From positions 14,179 through 78,178 of the forward strand of contig JAZUPZ010000004.1 in assembly GCA_045605445.1 (NCBI GenBank): DNA of 64,000 bases. The letters are read 5' to 3'. The DNA comes from CAZMHL01 sp045605445 (lineage in GTDB: Bacteria > Bacillota > Clostridia > RGIG6154). Shown one piece after another: positions 53,863 through 61,774 of the stretch (position 1 is the first letter of the stretch; the number at the start of each line of letters is the position of its first letter). The position numbers and the translations under genes were made by a program. Below the pieces are notes generated by a model. The model was not told where the DNA came from and made no database searches. It worked only from the letters and a program-made list of their open reading frames with translations.

Positions 53863-55335
53863 ATGTCAAAGGTTCTGACATTAGCTATAACAAAAATCGG
53901 AGACTTGTTGACCGAAAATAAAATTACAACAGATGAAAACGGATGCACGATAGAAAATATATCTTTATTGATTCCGGAGTATCAAAGACCGTATAAGTGG
54001 ACTGCAAAAAATACAAATCAGTTGCTGGATGACATAATATATGCAAAAAATGAAAACAAAGAAGTGTATCGTGTCGGCACACTTATATTACATAAGGATG
54101 AAAAAGGTTACAATATTGTAGATGGGCAACAGCGAACTATAACTTTTTGTCTGTTGTTGAAGGTTTTAGGTGTAGAAAATATTAAGTTTTTAAATCAGAA
54201 ATTGCCGGATAATCCTTACAGCAAATTTAATATAACAAATAATTACAGAGCGTTAAAACGCAGAGCAGACAACCTGGATGCATTGAAAGGCGAATTGCTT
54301 GACTATATTGTAAATAATTGTGAAATGATTGTTGTAATAACAGAAAATATTTCAGAAGCCTTTCAGTTTTTTGATTCTCAGAATGCCCGTGGTAAAAAGC
54401 TATACCCTCACGATCTTTTAAAAGCATATCATTTGAGAGAAATGAAAAACGTAGATGTAGCGGAAACGGAAAATACGGTAAAAGTATGGGAAGAGTTAGA
54501 TCAGAAAGATTTGGCGGAATTGTTTTCAGAATATCTTTACCGGTTGAAAGAATGGATAAAAGGGAATAAAACTGATGAACTTAACGAACGTAATATTGAT
54601 ATTTTCAAAGGAATAAGTGGGCGTGACAATTTTCCGTATGCTCAGTTTTATAAAGGCGCTTTCTCGTATGCAGATAATGTTAATCAATCTTATTTGCCCT
54701 TTGTTACCGGTATGCAGAAACTCAGTTCATTTCAGTTAGATGCGCCGATAATAGCAGGAAAACCGTTCTTTGACTATGCAAAACATTATTTTGATGTATT
54801 AAGTGACATCAGAAATAATAATAAGTATGAGGGGTGTTTTATAAATGATAATAAAATTATAAAAACCCTGAATCTCAGAGAATACCGAAATGGCGTGGGA
54901 AACAGAATTGTCAGATTACTTCTGGATACTGCAATTCTGTTGTATGTTGACAGATTTTGCCCGGAAAAACCGCAAAAAGCAGATACGGAAATGCTTGACC
55001 AGTTTGTTGTATATGCATTTGTATGGGCGTATTCTCTAAGGGCTCAATATCAGAATTTAGGTTGGCAGGCGGCACAAAATTATATTATGGGATGCAGCGG
55101 CAGAGAGTTGGTGAATTCTTTTAATCTTTATAAGGTTATAACGGAAAGCGATTCCCCTATCGGACTTATGAGTGCCCTGGCGGATAAAATAATGCCATTG
55201 TCTTACAATAATTTGCCGGAATTTGACAAGAACAAGGCGGAAAGAATAAAAAAAATAAACGATGAAGATAATGGGGTCTATCGGGATTATTTGCATTTTT
55301 TTGCAGAATATAATTTTTGGAGGGGTCAGAAATGA
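53863..55335 (+). CDS. DUF262 protein without nuclease domain (defence pair, part 1)
   Basis: 490 residues with AAAAAGGAG before the ATG. The DUF262 (ParB/sulfiredoxin-like) features are clear: IPEYQRPYKWTAKNTNQLLD, VGTLILHKDEKGYNIVDGQQ and SQNARGKKLYPHDLLKAYHL. The C-terminal half is helical and lacks the HNH motif of DUF1524. DUF262 domains in GmrS and SspE hydrolyse nucleotides to drive a nuclease. The stop shares ATGA with the next gene. Base composition is more A/T-rich than the housekeeping neighbours, consistent with acquisition. Confidence 0.85.
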   Translation: MSKVLTLAITKIGDLLTENKITTDENGCTIENISLLIPEYQRPYKWTAKNTNQLLDDIIYAKNENKEVYRVGTLILHKDEKGYNIVDGQQRTITFCLLLKVLGVENIKFLNQKLPDNPYSKFNITNNYRALKRRADNLDALKGELLDYIVNNCEMIVVITENISEAFQFFDSQNARGKKLYPHDLLKAYHLREMKNVDVAETENTVKVWEELDQKDLAELFSEYLYRLKEWIKGNKTDELNERNIDIFKGISGRDNFPYAQFYKGAFSYADNVNQSYLPFVTGMQKLSSFQLDAPIIAGKPFFDYAKHYFDVLSDIRNNNKYEGCFINDNKIIKTLNLREYRNGVGNRIVRLLLDTAILLYVDRFCPEKPQKADTEMLDQFVVYAFVWAYSLRAQYQNLGWQAAQNYIMGCSGRELVNSFNLYKVITESDSPIGLMSALADKIMPLSYNNLPEFDKNKAERIKKINDEDNGVYRDYLHFFAEYNFWRGQK

Positions 55336-57377
55336 AAAAGACGGTATTACCTCTTAAACAACTTTCTGTTGCAGAACTCTACAATGGAAATGACAAGCTT
55401 ATATTTGAGGTTCCTGTTTATCAGAGAAATTATGCCTGGGAGAAGGACGAAGTGGCAACCTTGATACAAGACGTGTTTGATGCATACCAAAAAGCTTCGG
55501 AGACATATTTTATAGGAACGCTTGTAACCTTTCACAAAGGTGATAATATCTATGAAGTTATTGACGGACAACAAAGACTTACAACTATCAATCTGATTTT
55601 AAATGCTCTTGGTATAAAACCAAGCAATCAACTTACATATAAAGCACGAAAAAAATCCAATGAAACTATAAGGCATATTCCGGAATTTAATATTGATGAA
55701 AAAGATTATGGAATAATTAACGGATATAAATATACAGAAACTGCGATCAAAGAAATAGTCGGCACGGAATATCTCAATGAATTTAAAAAATATTTTCAAA
55801 ACAGTGTTCATATTATTCATTACCATGTTCCAAGGGATATTGATTTGAATCATTATTTTGAAATTATGAATTCCCGTGGAGAACAACTGGAAAAACACGA
55901 AATTATAAAAGCCCGTCTTATGAGTGCCTTGGTAGAAGAAAAAGACAAAATGTTGTTTAGTTATATATGGGACTGTTGCTCGGAAATGGGGGTTTATATT
56001 CAGCAAAAATATAATGATAAAAGTGTTTTTGGTGAGGATATGCACAGGCTTATGATTGATAGATACGAAGAACTTCCATGTGATCGGGGTAATAACGACG
56101 GAGAGACTTCAATAAGGTATCTGATAGAGAACAGGGATGAGTTTGAATTAACAACTCAAATATCTCAGGAAGATAAGCCCGATTCTTTTCAGCCGATTAT
56201 CGATTTCCCCAACTTTTTGCTGACGGTTTTGAAAATAACAAGAATATCAGAAGAAAAGAACTTTGTTCCTGTCAATTTTAATTTGGATGACAAGGAATTG
56301 ATAAACGAGTTCGAAAAAGTTCCCTTTGATGAGTATAGCGGCAAGCAGACTTTTGTAAAAAAATTTGCATATAATTTAATTAAAGCCAAGTATTTGCTTG
56401 ATAACTATATAGTGCACCATTCAAAGGAAGAAGACACTATGGAAAACAATCCCTGGAAACTTCAGTACTGGTATAAAGATAAAAAACATAGGGCATTCAG
56501 AAACTTATGCGATGACGACAATCAACAGCAAAATATTTTGCAGTTGTTATCAATGTTTGAGGTATCATTTACAGCAAGACAAAGAAAAAATTATCTGTTT
56601 TATTGTTTGTTGTTTTTGTTTGAAAAATATAATTATCAGAATACTCACAGTTACCTGTTGGCGGAATATGAAATGTTTTTGGAAAAGTTGGCAGAGAAGT
56701 ATTTTTCAGATGTATATCTGGTAAAAGAAAAACTTAGCAATATCAATGTGCCCAAACCAGGTAGTTTTGACGAGACTATTTTGGTGAAAAATAGTCTTTA
56801 CACAGATAACACCGGAGTGGATGCGTCTGTTTTTGAGCAGATTTACGGAAACGGTTCTGTGGCATCAAAGGGAGTTCCGCTGTTTGTGTTTAATTATATT
56901 GATTATAAAATATGGAAATATTACGCGGAAGAAATACGCGGCGAAAAATTGAAGGAAGATCACATAAGACGAATAGCATTTTTTGAAAAGCTCGGTTGCG
57001 GAGATTTTGGTCTTGACATTTTCAGTCAATTCTATTTTTCAAGAACAAGAAGAAGTCTGGAACATTATTATCCGCAAGCTAATGTTTCGGAAGGTAATAT
57101 TGACAGTAATCAGATAAATTGCATGGGAAACTATGCAATGATAGGAAGTGAAGCAAACAGTTCTGGTTCAAACTGGAGTCCGAAAGCTAAGCTTGATTAT
57201 TATCTTGATTCTTCAAAAAAAATAAAACAGGTTAGTGTTGCTTCTTTAAAATTTATGATTATGATGCAAAAATGCAAAGATAATCAGGGCGAACGAACCC
57301 CGGGACAGGAATGGAATTTTGAAGATATAAAAGAACATCAGAAAAAGATGCTGGCTCTTTTAACGGGAAAACTATAA
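55332..57377 (+). CDS. DUF262-DUF1524 HNH nuclease-like protein (defence pair, part 2)
   Basis: 681 residues from ATG 55332 (GGAGGGG upstream), coupled to the previous gene by a 4-bp overlap. The N-terminal DUF262 part has VPVYQRNYAWEKDEVATLIQ, VIDGQQRLTTI and NSRGEQLEKHEIIKARLMSA. The middle is a helical linker. The C-terminal DUF1524-type HNH part has LEHYYPQ (His578), GNYAMIG and NSSGSNWSPKAK. This is the GmrSD / SspE architecture used against modified or phage DNA. Here the partner DUF262 protein is separate, making a two-gene unit. Confidence 0.87.
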   Translation: MKKTVLPLKQLSVAELYNGNDKLIFEVPVYQRNYAWEKDEVATLIQDVFDAYQKASETYFIGTLVTFHKGDNIYEVIDGQQRLTTINLILNALGIKPSNQLTYKARKKSNETIRHIPEFNIDEKDYGIINGYKYTETAIKEIVGTEYLNEFKKYFQNSVHIIHYHVPRDIDLNHYFEIMNSRGEQLEKHEIIKARLMSALVEEKDKMLFSYIWDCCSEMGVYIQQKYNDKSVFGEDMHRLMIDRYEELPCDRGNNDGETSIRYLIENRDEFELTTQISQEDKPDSFQPIIDFPNFLLTVLKITRISEEKNFVPVNFNLDDKELINEFEKVPFDEYSGKQTFVKKFAYNLIKAKYLLDNYIVHHSKEEDTMENNPWKLQYWYKDKKHRAFRNLCDDDNQQQNILQLLSMFEVSFTARQRKNYLFYCLLFLFEKYNYQNTHSYLLAEYEMFLEKLAEKYFSDVYLVKEKLSNINVPKPGSFDETILVKNSLYTDNTGVDASVFEQIYGNGSVASKGVPLFVFNYIDYKIWKYYAEEIRGEKLKEDHIRRIAFFEKLGCGDFGLDIFSQFYFSRTRRSLEHYYPQANVSEGNIDSNQINCMGNYAMIGSEANSSGSNWSPKAKLDYYLDSSKKIKQVSVASLKFMIMMQKCKDNQGERTPGQEWNFEDIKEHQKKMLALLTGKL

Positions 57378-57384
57378 AGAAAAG

Positions 57385-57864
57385 GTGAAGGAATTGGAAT
57401 TCAGATATGCGGAGGAAAAAGATACTGCAATTATTCTGCAGTTTATAAAGGATCTGGCGGAGTATGAAAAAATGTCAGAAGACGTAGTGGCAACGGAGGA
57501 GCTCTTGCAAGAATGGATTTTTGAAAAGAAAAAGGCAGAGGTTATTTTTGCTCTGGAGAATAATGCAGAAGTAGGCTTTGCTCTGTTTTTTCATAATTTT
57601 TCAACCTTTCTGGGCAGAGCGGGAATTTATCTTGAAGATTTGTTTGTAAAGCCCGAATACAGGTCAAAGGGCTACGGAAAAGGACTTCTTAAAAAGCTTG
57701 CTCAGATTACAAAGGAGAGAGGCTGCGGAAGGCTTGAGTGGTGTTGTCTTGACTGGAACAAACCGAGCATAGATTTCTATCTGTCTCTGGGAGCGGTTCC
57801 TTTAAACGAGTGGACAACCTACCGTCTTACGGGTGAAACCTTAGAAAAATTTGCAGAGGAGTAG
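57385..57864 (+). CDS. GNAT family N-acetyltransferase (SSAT-like)
   Basis: 159 residues. GTG 57385 or TTG 57394 could start it; TTG has the better site (AAGGTGAAGG). The acetyl-CoA loop is RSKGYGKGLLKKLA, and the C-terminal RLEWCCLDWNKPSIDFYLSLGA is typical of spermidine/diamine/thialysine N-acetyltransferases. It would acetylate a small amine in the cytoplasm. It follows the nuclease gene by 7 bp but looks like an ordinary chromosomal gene. Confidence 0.9.
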   Translation: MKELEFRYAEEKDTAIILQFIKDLAEYEKMSEDVVATEELLQEWIFEKKKAEVIFALENNAEVGFALFFHNFSTFLGRAGIYLEDLFVKPEYRSKGYGKGLLKKLAQITKERGCGRLEWCCLDWNKPSIDFYLSLGAVPLNEWTTYRLTGETLEKFAEE

Positions 57865-57870
57865 GTTAAT

Positions 57871-58524
57871 ATGAAAAAGATTGTAGCTGTAAATGCAAGC
57901 CCCCGCACAAAATGGAATACTGCTATACTTGTCAAGTCGGCGGCAGAGGGCGCAGAATCAGAAGGCGCGGATATAAAGTATTTCAATTTATACAGACCGG
58001 AAAAATTCACGGGATGTATCTCCTGTTTTGGGTGTAAATCGCCTGAAAATCAGGGGAGATGTGTGTTGAAAGACGGGCTTTCTGAGGTTCTGGAGGAAAT
58101 TCGTACTGCAGACGGTCTTATTGTAGGCTCTCCAAATTATCTTGGCGATGTTTCAGCAGGCTTTCGCTCGCTTTATGAACGTCTTATTTTTCAATCGCTT
58201 ACCTATAATACTGAGAAAATGAACTGTAACGATAAAAAAATACCGGTTCTTTTTATTATGACAAGCAACTGCGCCGAAGAGCTTTATCCTGAAGTTGGCT
58301 ATAAACAAATGCTGGAAGGATATGAAAATAAGTTAAATAATTTTGTAGGACCTACAAAGATCATGGTTTGCGGAAACACTCTTCAGGTTAATAACTATGA
58401 AAAATACAACTGGACCTTGTTTAACCCCGATGAAAAGAAAAAAAGAAGAGAAACAGAGTTTCCGAAGGAAAAACAGAACGCATATTCTCTTGGCGCAGAA
58501 ATAGTAAAAAATCCGTGGCAGTAA
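57871..58524 (+). CDS. NAD(P)H-dependent FMN oxidoreductase / iron-sulfur flavoprotein-like
   Basis: 217 residues. It starts with the flavodoxin-like fold KIVAVNASPRTKWNTAILVK. The loop FTGCISCFGCKSPENQGRC contains four Cys, the pattern of Fe-S flavoproteins (Isf) and their relatives. ADGLIVGSPNYLGDVSAGF is the conserved FMN contact. It is a cytoplasmic electron-transfer enzyme; the physiological substrate is unknown. The start is 6 bp after the acetyltransferase. Confidence 0.88.
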   Translation: MKKIVAVNASPRTKWNTAILVKSAAEGAESEGADIKYFNLYRPEKFTGCISCFGCKSPENQGRCVLKDGLSEVLEEIRTADGLIVGSPNYLGDVSAGFRSLYERLIFQSLTYNTEKMNCNDKKIPVLFIMTSNCAEELYPEVGYKQMLEGYENKLNNFVGPTKIMVCGNTLQVNNYEKYNWTLFNPDEKKKRRETEFPKEKQNAYSLGAEIVKNPWQ

Positions 58525-58554
58525 CGAAATAAAAAAACGACAAATAATGCAAAA

Positions 58555-58598
58555 ATGTTGTTATAACAACATAAATTAAACTTTTTCTATGATATACT
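58555..58598 (+). promoter_or_regulatory. Ferredoxin promoter with Crp/Fnr-type site at -41.5
   Basis: ATGTTGTTATAACAACAT (58555-58572) is a perfect 18-bp palindrome. The -10 TATACT lies at 58593-58598, so with a start near 58605 the palindrome is centred at about -41.5. No good -35 is present, which fits class II activation by the Crp/Fnr-family protein encoded at 59643-60308. Confidence 0.75.
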
Positions 58599-58632
58599 CA
58601 TTCTGACAAATGAAGTAAAGGAGATTTGAGAT

Positions 58633-59337
58633 ATGATCAGAAAAATAATAAAAATAGATGAAGAAAAGTGTAACGGTTGCGGATTGTGTGCAAAAGCTTG
58701 TCATGAGGGTGCAATAGAAATGATTAACGGCAAGGCAAAGCTTACCCGTGAAGATTATTGTGACGGATTGGGCGATTGTCTTCCTGCCTGCCCTACAGGT
58801 GCCATAACCTTTGAAGAACGTGAGGCTCCGGCTTATAATGAAGAGGCAGTTAAAAAAGCCAAAATGAACAAACAGGGCGAAAAGCTTCCCTGCGGATGCC
58901 CGGGAATGAATTCAAAGGTTATAAAAAGAGAAACTGTCGTGCCTGATGAGATAAATTTTAAGCCGTCTGCAAGTCAGCTTCAGCAATGGCCCGTGCAAAT
59001 TAAGCTTGTGCCCGTAAATGCCCCGTATTTTAATCAGGCTAATCTTCTGATTGCGGCAGATTGTACGGCTTATGCCTATGCAAACTTTCATAATGAATTT
59101 ATCCGTAATAAAATCACGTTGATCGGATGCCCTAAGCTTGACGAGGGTGACTATGCAGAAAAGCTTACGGAGATTATAACGAATAACGATATTAAAAGTG
59201 TTACAATAGTCCGTATGGAGGTCCCCTGCTGCGGAGGTATTGAAAACGCCGCAAAAAGAGCCCTGCAGGCAAGCGGGAAGTTTATACCCTGGCAGGTTGT
59301 AACAATTTCAACAGACGGCAGAATTTTAGACATATAA
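58633..59337 (+). CDS. 4Fe-4S ferredoxin-type protein
   Basis: 234 residues with AAAGGAGA before the ATG. The N-terminal ~60 residues hold two clusters (CNGCGLCAKACHEGAI and CDGLGDCLPACPTGAI). Further Cys appear in LPCGCPG and VPCCGGIENA. The C-terminal domain (LLIAADCTAYAYANFHNE..LIGCPKLDEGDYAEKLTEII, in part) is the conserved partner seen with hybrid-cluster and Fnr-controlled ferredoxins. It carries electrons in anaerobic redox or nitrosative stress metabolism; its exact partner is unknown. Confidence 0.88.
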   Translation: MIRKIIKIDEEKCNGCGLCAKACHEGAIEMINGKAKLTREDYCDGLGDCLPACPTGAITFEEREAPAYNEEAVKKAKMNKQGEKLPCGCPGMNSKVIKRETVVPDEINFKPSASQLQQWPVQIKLVPVNAPYFNQANLLIAADCTAYAYANFHNEFIRNKITLIGCPKLDEGDYAEKLTEIITNNDIKSVTIVRMEVPCCGGIENAAKRALQASGKFIPWQVVTISTDGRILDI

Positions 59338-59373
59338 AAGGCGGAGCTGTAATTTATTACAGCCCCGCAGACT

Positions 59374-59568
59374 GTCGAAAAAGTCGGTTTACCGCAAGAA
59401 AAATAAAAATGCAGGGGTTGGCGATTTTCGACAAACCGCAATCGGATGTTAAAAACAGAGCTGTTTCTTCTTAGAAGCGGCTCTGTTGCTTGCTTTTCAC
59501 CGAAATGAGCCTTGCCGTACCAAAAGTACTGCCTGCGTTCATTTCGGCGAAATACACCTTCCTTTTTC
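59374..59568. repeat. Long dispersed structured repeat, copy B
   Basis: About 195 bp and nearly identical to 37123-37320, with the same three structures: GTCGAAAA..TTTTCGAC, ACAGAGC..GCTCTGT, and CCGAAATG (59500-59507) with CATTTCGG (59540-59547) around TTGCCGTACCAAAAGTACTG. A terminator-like GTGTCGATAG..TATCGACAC hairpin (59582-59604) and a GGAACTGTAA..TTACAGTTCC hairpin (59609-59635) follow. Confidence 0.85.
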
Positions 59569-59608
59569 ATTGTCTGCCAGCGTGTCGATAGGGTTATCGA
59601 CACGCTGA

Positions 59609-59641
59609 ACGGAACTGTAATTTATTACAGTTCCGTTTTTG
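59609..59641 (-). terminator. Terminator between ferredoxin repeat and Crp/Fnr gene
   Basis: GGAACTGTAA TTTA TTACAGTTCC with flanking T tract. It serves the Crp/Fnr gene whose stop lies at 59643. Confidence 0.65.
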
Positions 59642-59642
59642 C

Positions 59643-60308
59643 TTAAGAATCGGAATTTAAAAGAGTAAAATGATTTTTGTTAAGCTTTATAAAGCCGTCC
59701 TTTTGCATTTTGCTCAGTTCGTTTGACATAGCACTGCGGTCAACGTTCAGATAGTCAGCAAGCTGTTGACGGTTAAAGGGAATTTCGAAACTTTTGCTTC
59801 CGTGACAAGTTGCCTGATAGGACAGGTAGCTTAAAAGTCTTCCTCTGATGGTTTTTGAACTCGTGTGTAAAATCCTTCTTGATAAGTTAAGGCTTTTCTG
59901 CGCTGAAAGGAAAAGCATATTCTGTATAAGCTTGCTGTGAAATGCGCAGGTGTTGGAACAAACAGAAAACATCGACAGGGTGCTTAAAAACAAAATTTCG
60001 GTGCTTTCATTTGCTATTGCATTTATCATCAAAGGTTCACCGGGAATACAGGCGTAGTTCTCTGCAAAAACCTGACCGGGACCGATTAAATCAAGAATGC
60101 TCCTGTTTCCCCATATGTCGTCATTTTCAATTGAAACACTGCCCGAAAGAACAATACCCATAAATGATGTGCTGTCACCTGAATAAAAAATAAATTCATC
60201 TTTTTTGTATTTCTTTGTGGTTGCATTAAGACATCCCATAAGCGATTGTATATCCTGCGGGGCAATACCGCGAAAGAGAATTGTTTTTGAAAGAAAATTA
60301 AAATTCAT
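59643..60308 (-). CDS. Crp/Fnr family transcriptional regulator
   Basis: 221 residues from ATG 60308 (GGAGGT upstream). The N-terminal cyclic-nucleotide-binding-like barrel (FIFYSGDSTSFMGIVLSGSV) is followed by a long helix and a C-terminal winged helix (FEIPFNRQQLADYLNVDRSA, then MSNELSKMQKDGFI). Several Cys are present but not in an Fnr FeS pattern. A half-site ATGTTG near 60320-60325 suggests autoregulation. The palindrome at 58555-58572 is the likely target. Confidence 0.88.
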   Translation of the reverse strand: MNFNFLSKTILFRGIAPQDIQSLMGCLNATTKKYKKDEFIFYSGDSTSFMGIVLSGSVSIENDDIWGNRSILDLIGPGQVFAENYACIPGEPLMINAIANESTEILFLSTLSMFSVCSNTCAFHSKLIQNMLFLSAQKSLNLSRRILHTSSKTIRGRLLSYLSYQATCHGSKSFEIPFNRQQLADYLNVDRSAMSNELSKMQKDGFIKLNKNHFTLLNSDS

Positions 60309-60392
60309 AAATAACCTCCAATGTTGTAATATTATATCAGTTTTTTATGTGTAAATCAATAAATTTGAATTTAAGGGACATTTATAGTATAA

Positions 60393-60569
60393 TTCTATGC
60401 ATTAAAGCTTGAAGTCAGTGTTGGTGCCTATAAATGCAAAAATTGCGGTCACGAGATTGTGCCTACCTATACACAGGCACTTAATGCGATGCACATGGGA
60501 ACTACCCGTTATTTAAAGTGTCCCAAATGCAACAAACGCACGTGGTGCAAGAAAGTAATAAAGAAATAA
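60393..60569 (+). pseudogene. Zinc-ribbon protein without an in-frame start
   Basis: An open frame of 58 residues to TAA 60567-60569 encodes GAYKCKNCGHEIVPTYTQAL and KCPKCNKRTWCKKVIKK, a clear Cys4 zinc ribbon seen in clostridial small proteins. There is no ATG, GTG or TTG in frame after the preceding stop; an ATG at 60397 with a TATAAT-like box before it lies in another frame, so a 1-base shift has probably broken the start. Alternatively an AUU/CUG-type start is used. Confidence 0.65.
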
Positions 60570-60620
60570 GATTTCAAATTGTGAGAGCATCAAATTCCAA
60601 TTTGACAAAGGAGTGATTGT

Positions 60621-60767
60621 ATGAAAAATCTAAAACTATTTTTCTCGGCATTAACAGTAGCATTTGCAATTTTGGGCTTAACAAAGGCTCTTTCAACTGA
60701 TATTACAATGCCGATAACATTTGTTTGTTTAGCAAGCGATAATTACGGAAGAAGGACTTATAGGTAA
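60621..60767 (+). CDS. Small membrane-type protein, 48 residues
   Basis: MKNLKLFFSALTVAFAILGL, then 28 more residues ending in a basic tail. AAAGGAGTGATT precedes the ATG. One probable membrane helix or signal (residues 5-24). It could be a truncated secreted protein. No match is recognised. Confidence 0.55.
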   Translation: MKNLKLFFSALTVAFAILGLTKALSTDITMPITFVCLASDNYGRRTYR

Positions 60768-60780
60768 TATTTTAACGGAA

Positions 60781-61185
60781 GTGCAAAATGGTTTGGGGTA
60801 CGCAGATGCAAGAGCTAAGTCGAACAGAATAATTTTCAATGCTTTTCTGAACGGTCAGACAAACGGCTTTGGCTATGGTGATCTTGTTGATATTGTAAAC
60901 GGTGCAATTTTTTACTATAGGGATATATATTTAAGACCTGACTTCTATACTGAAAATGTTGAGAGAGTAAGAAGCATTGTTGCACCGGTGATTGAAGATT
61001 TTAAAGCAGGAAAAATAACATACGCAGAAACAGAATTTAATGCAAGAGTAAAAATCTATCAATCCATCAATCCGTCGTTTAAATCCGACATAGAATTTGC
61101 AAAAGATCCTATTTACAGAGATATTCCACCCGTTGATAACAGCTTATTTGCAATAGCAAGAAGGTTGATCTTGGAAAGTAAATAA
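60781..61185 (+). CDS. Hypothetical protein
   Basis: 134 residues from GTG 60781 with only a weak site (AACGGAA). It is soluble and helical (YADARAKSNRIIFNAFLNGQ, ERVRSIVAPVIEDFKAGKIT). It lies 13 bp after the 48-residue gene, so either the two are coupled or this is the remainder of a broken larger gene. I do not recognise a family. Confidence 0.5.
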   Translation: MQNGLGYADARAKSNRIIFNAFLNGQTNGFGYGDLVDIVNGAIFYYRDIYLRPDFYTENVERVRSIVAPVIEDFKAGKITYAETEFNARVKIYQSINPSFKSDIEFAKDPIYRDIPPVDNSLFAIARRLILESK

Positions 61186-61196
61186 AAATTATTTTA

Positions 61197-61243
61197 ATTA
61201 GTCAAGTATAAATTACTCATTTATACTTGACTAATTTGTTTTT
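61197..61243 (+). terminator. Perfect 16-bp terminator hairpin
   Basis: ATTAGTCAAGTATAAA (61197-61212) and TTTATACTTGACTAAT (61220-61235) pair perfectly and run into TTGTTTTTTG. Confidence 0.85.
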
Positions 61244-61270
61244 TGTGTGCTATAATTTAGGTAACCTAAA
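61227..61270 (+). promoter_or_regulatory. Promoter with operator palindrome before the truncated ATPase
   Basis: TTGACT (61227-61232), 18 bp, TATAAT (61251-61256). TTTAGGTAACCTAAA (61256-61270) is a perfect 7-1-7 palindrome at the start site, typical of a repressor operator. The regulator is not next to it. Confidence 0.6.
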
Positions 61271-61285
61271 CTGGAGGTCGTATAT

Positions 61286-61453
61286 ATGTTTATAGGCAGA
61301 GAACGTGAGCTTGATGCTCTGAACAATCTTTATAAATCAAATAAATTTGAATTTGCAGTTATCTATGGCAGACGCCGTGTCGGTAAAACTGCGCTCATAA
61401 ATGAGTTTATCGGTGATAAAAAAGCTATTTACTTTAAACAGGAAAATCGTTAA
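61286..61453 (+). pseudogene. Truncated archaeal-type AAA ATPase (5' fragment)
   Basis: 55 residues starting MFIGRERELDALNNLYKSNK, with the Walker A GRRRVGKTALI, the start of the PF01637/DUF234-type ATPases (about 450-500 residues normally). Homology seems to stop around IYF and the frame ends at TAA 61451-61453. GGAGGT precedes the ATG. The 3' nine-tenths is missing, so the gene is dead or replaced by the next frame. Confidence 0.75.
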
Positions 61454-61721
61454 TGATAATATTAATGGCAGAGCTGGTTCGATAGAAATATATCTACCCA
61501 CGAGAATGCTACAAGATAATAGCGGCAAACTGTACTATGTGACATGGAAGAGTTTGGATGAAAAGACGAGGGAATATCAAGGGGAAGTGTCTAACAAATC
61601 GGAAATATTCAAACACTTTTTGGAATATAAACATAGAGTTGAAAACAATATAGAAAAATTTGTTGTAGATGAATGGACGAACATGCTTAAATTAATAGAT
61701 TCCTTTGTGTTTGATAAGTAA
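61401..61721 (+). pseudogene. ORF fragment overlapping the truncated ATPase
   Basis: 106 residues in the frame starting ATG 61401. The first ~18 codons overlap the ATPase fragment in another frame and look artefactual. The part after about 61455 (SIEIYLPTRMLQDNSGKLYY..VENNIEKFVVDEWTNMLKLI) looks like the end of a different protein with no start of its own. It probably reflects a deletion joint. No family is recognised. Confidence 0.4.
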
Positions 61722-61774
61722 TTATGCAGTTGAGTAATACTACGGCAAATAATACAATTGAAAGGAAAATAGTA

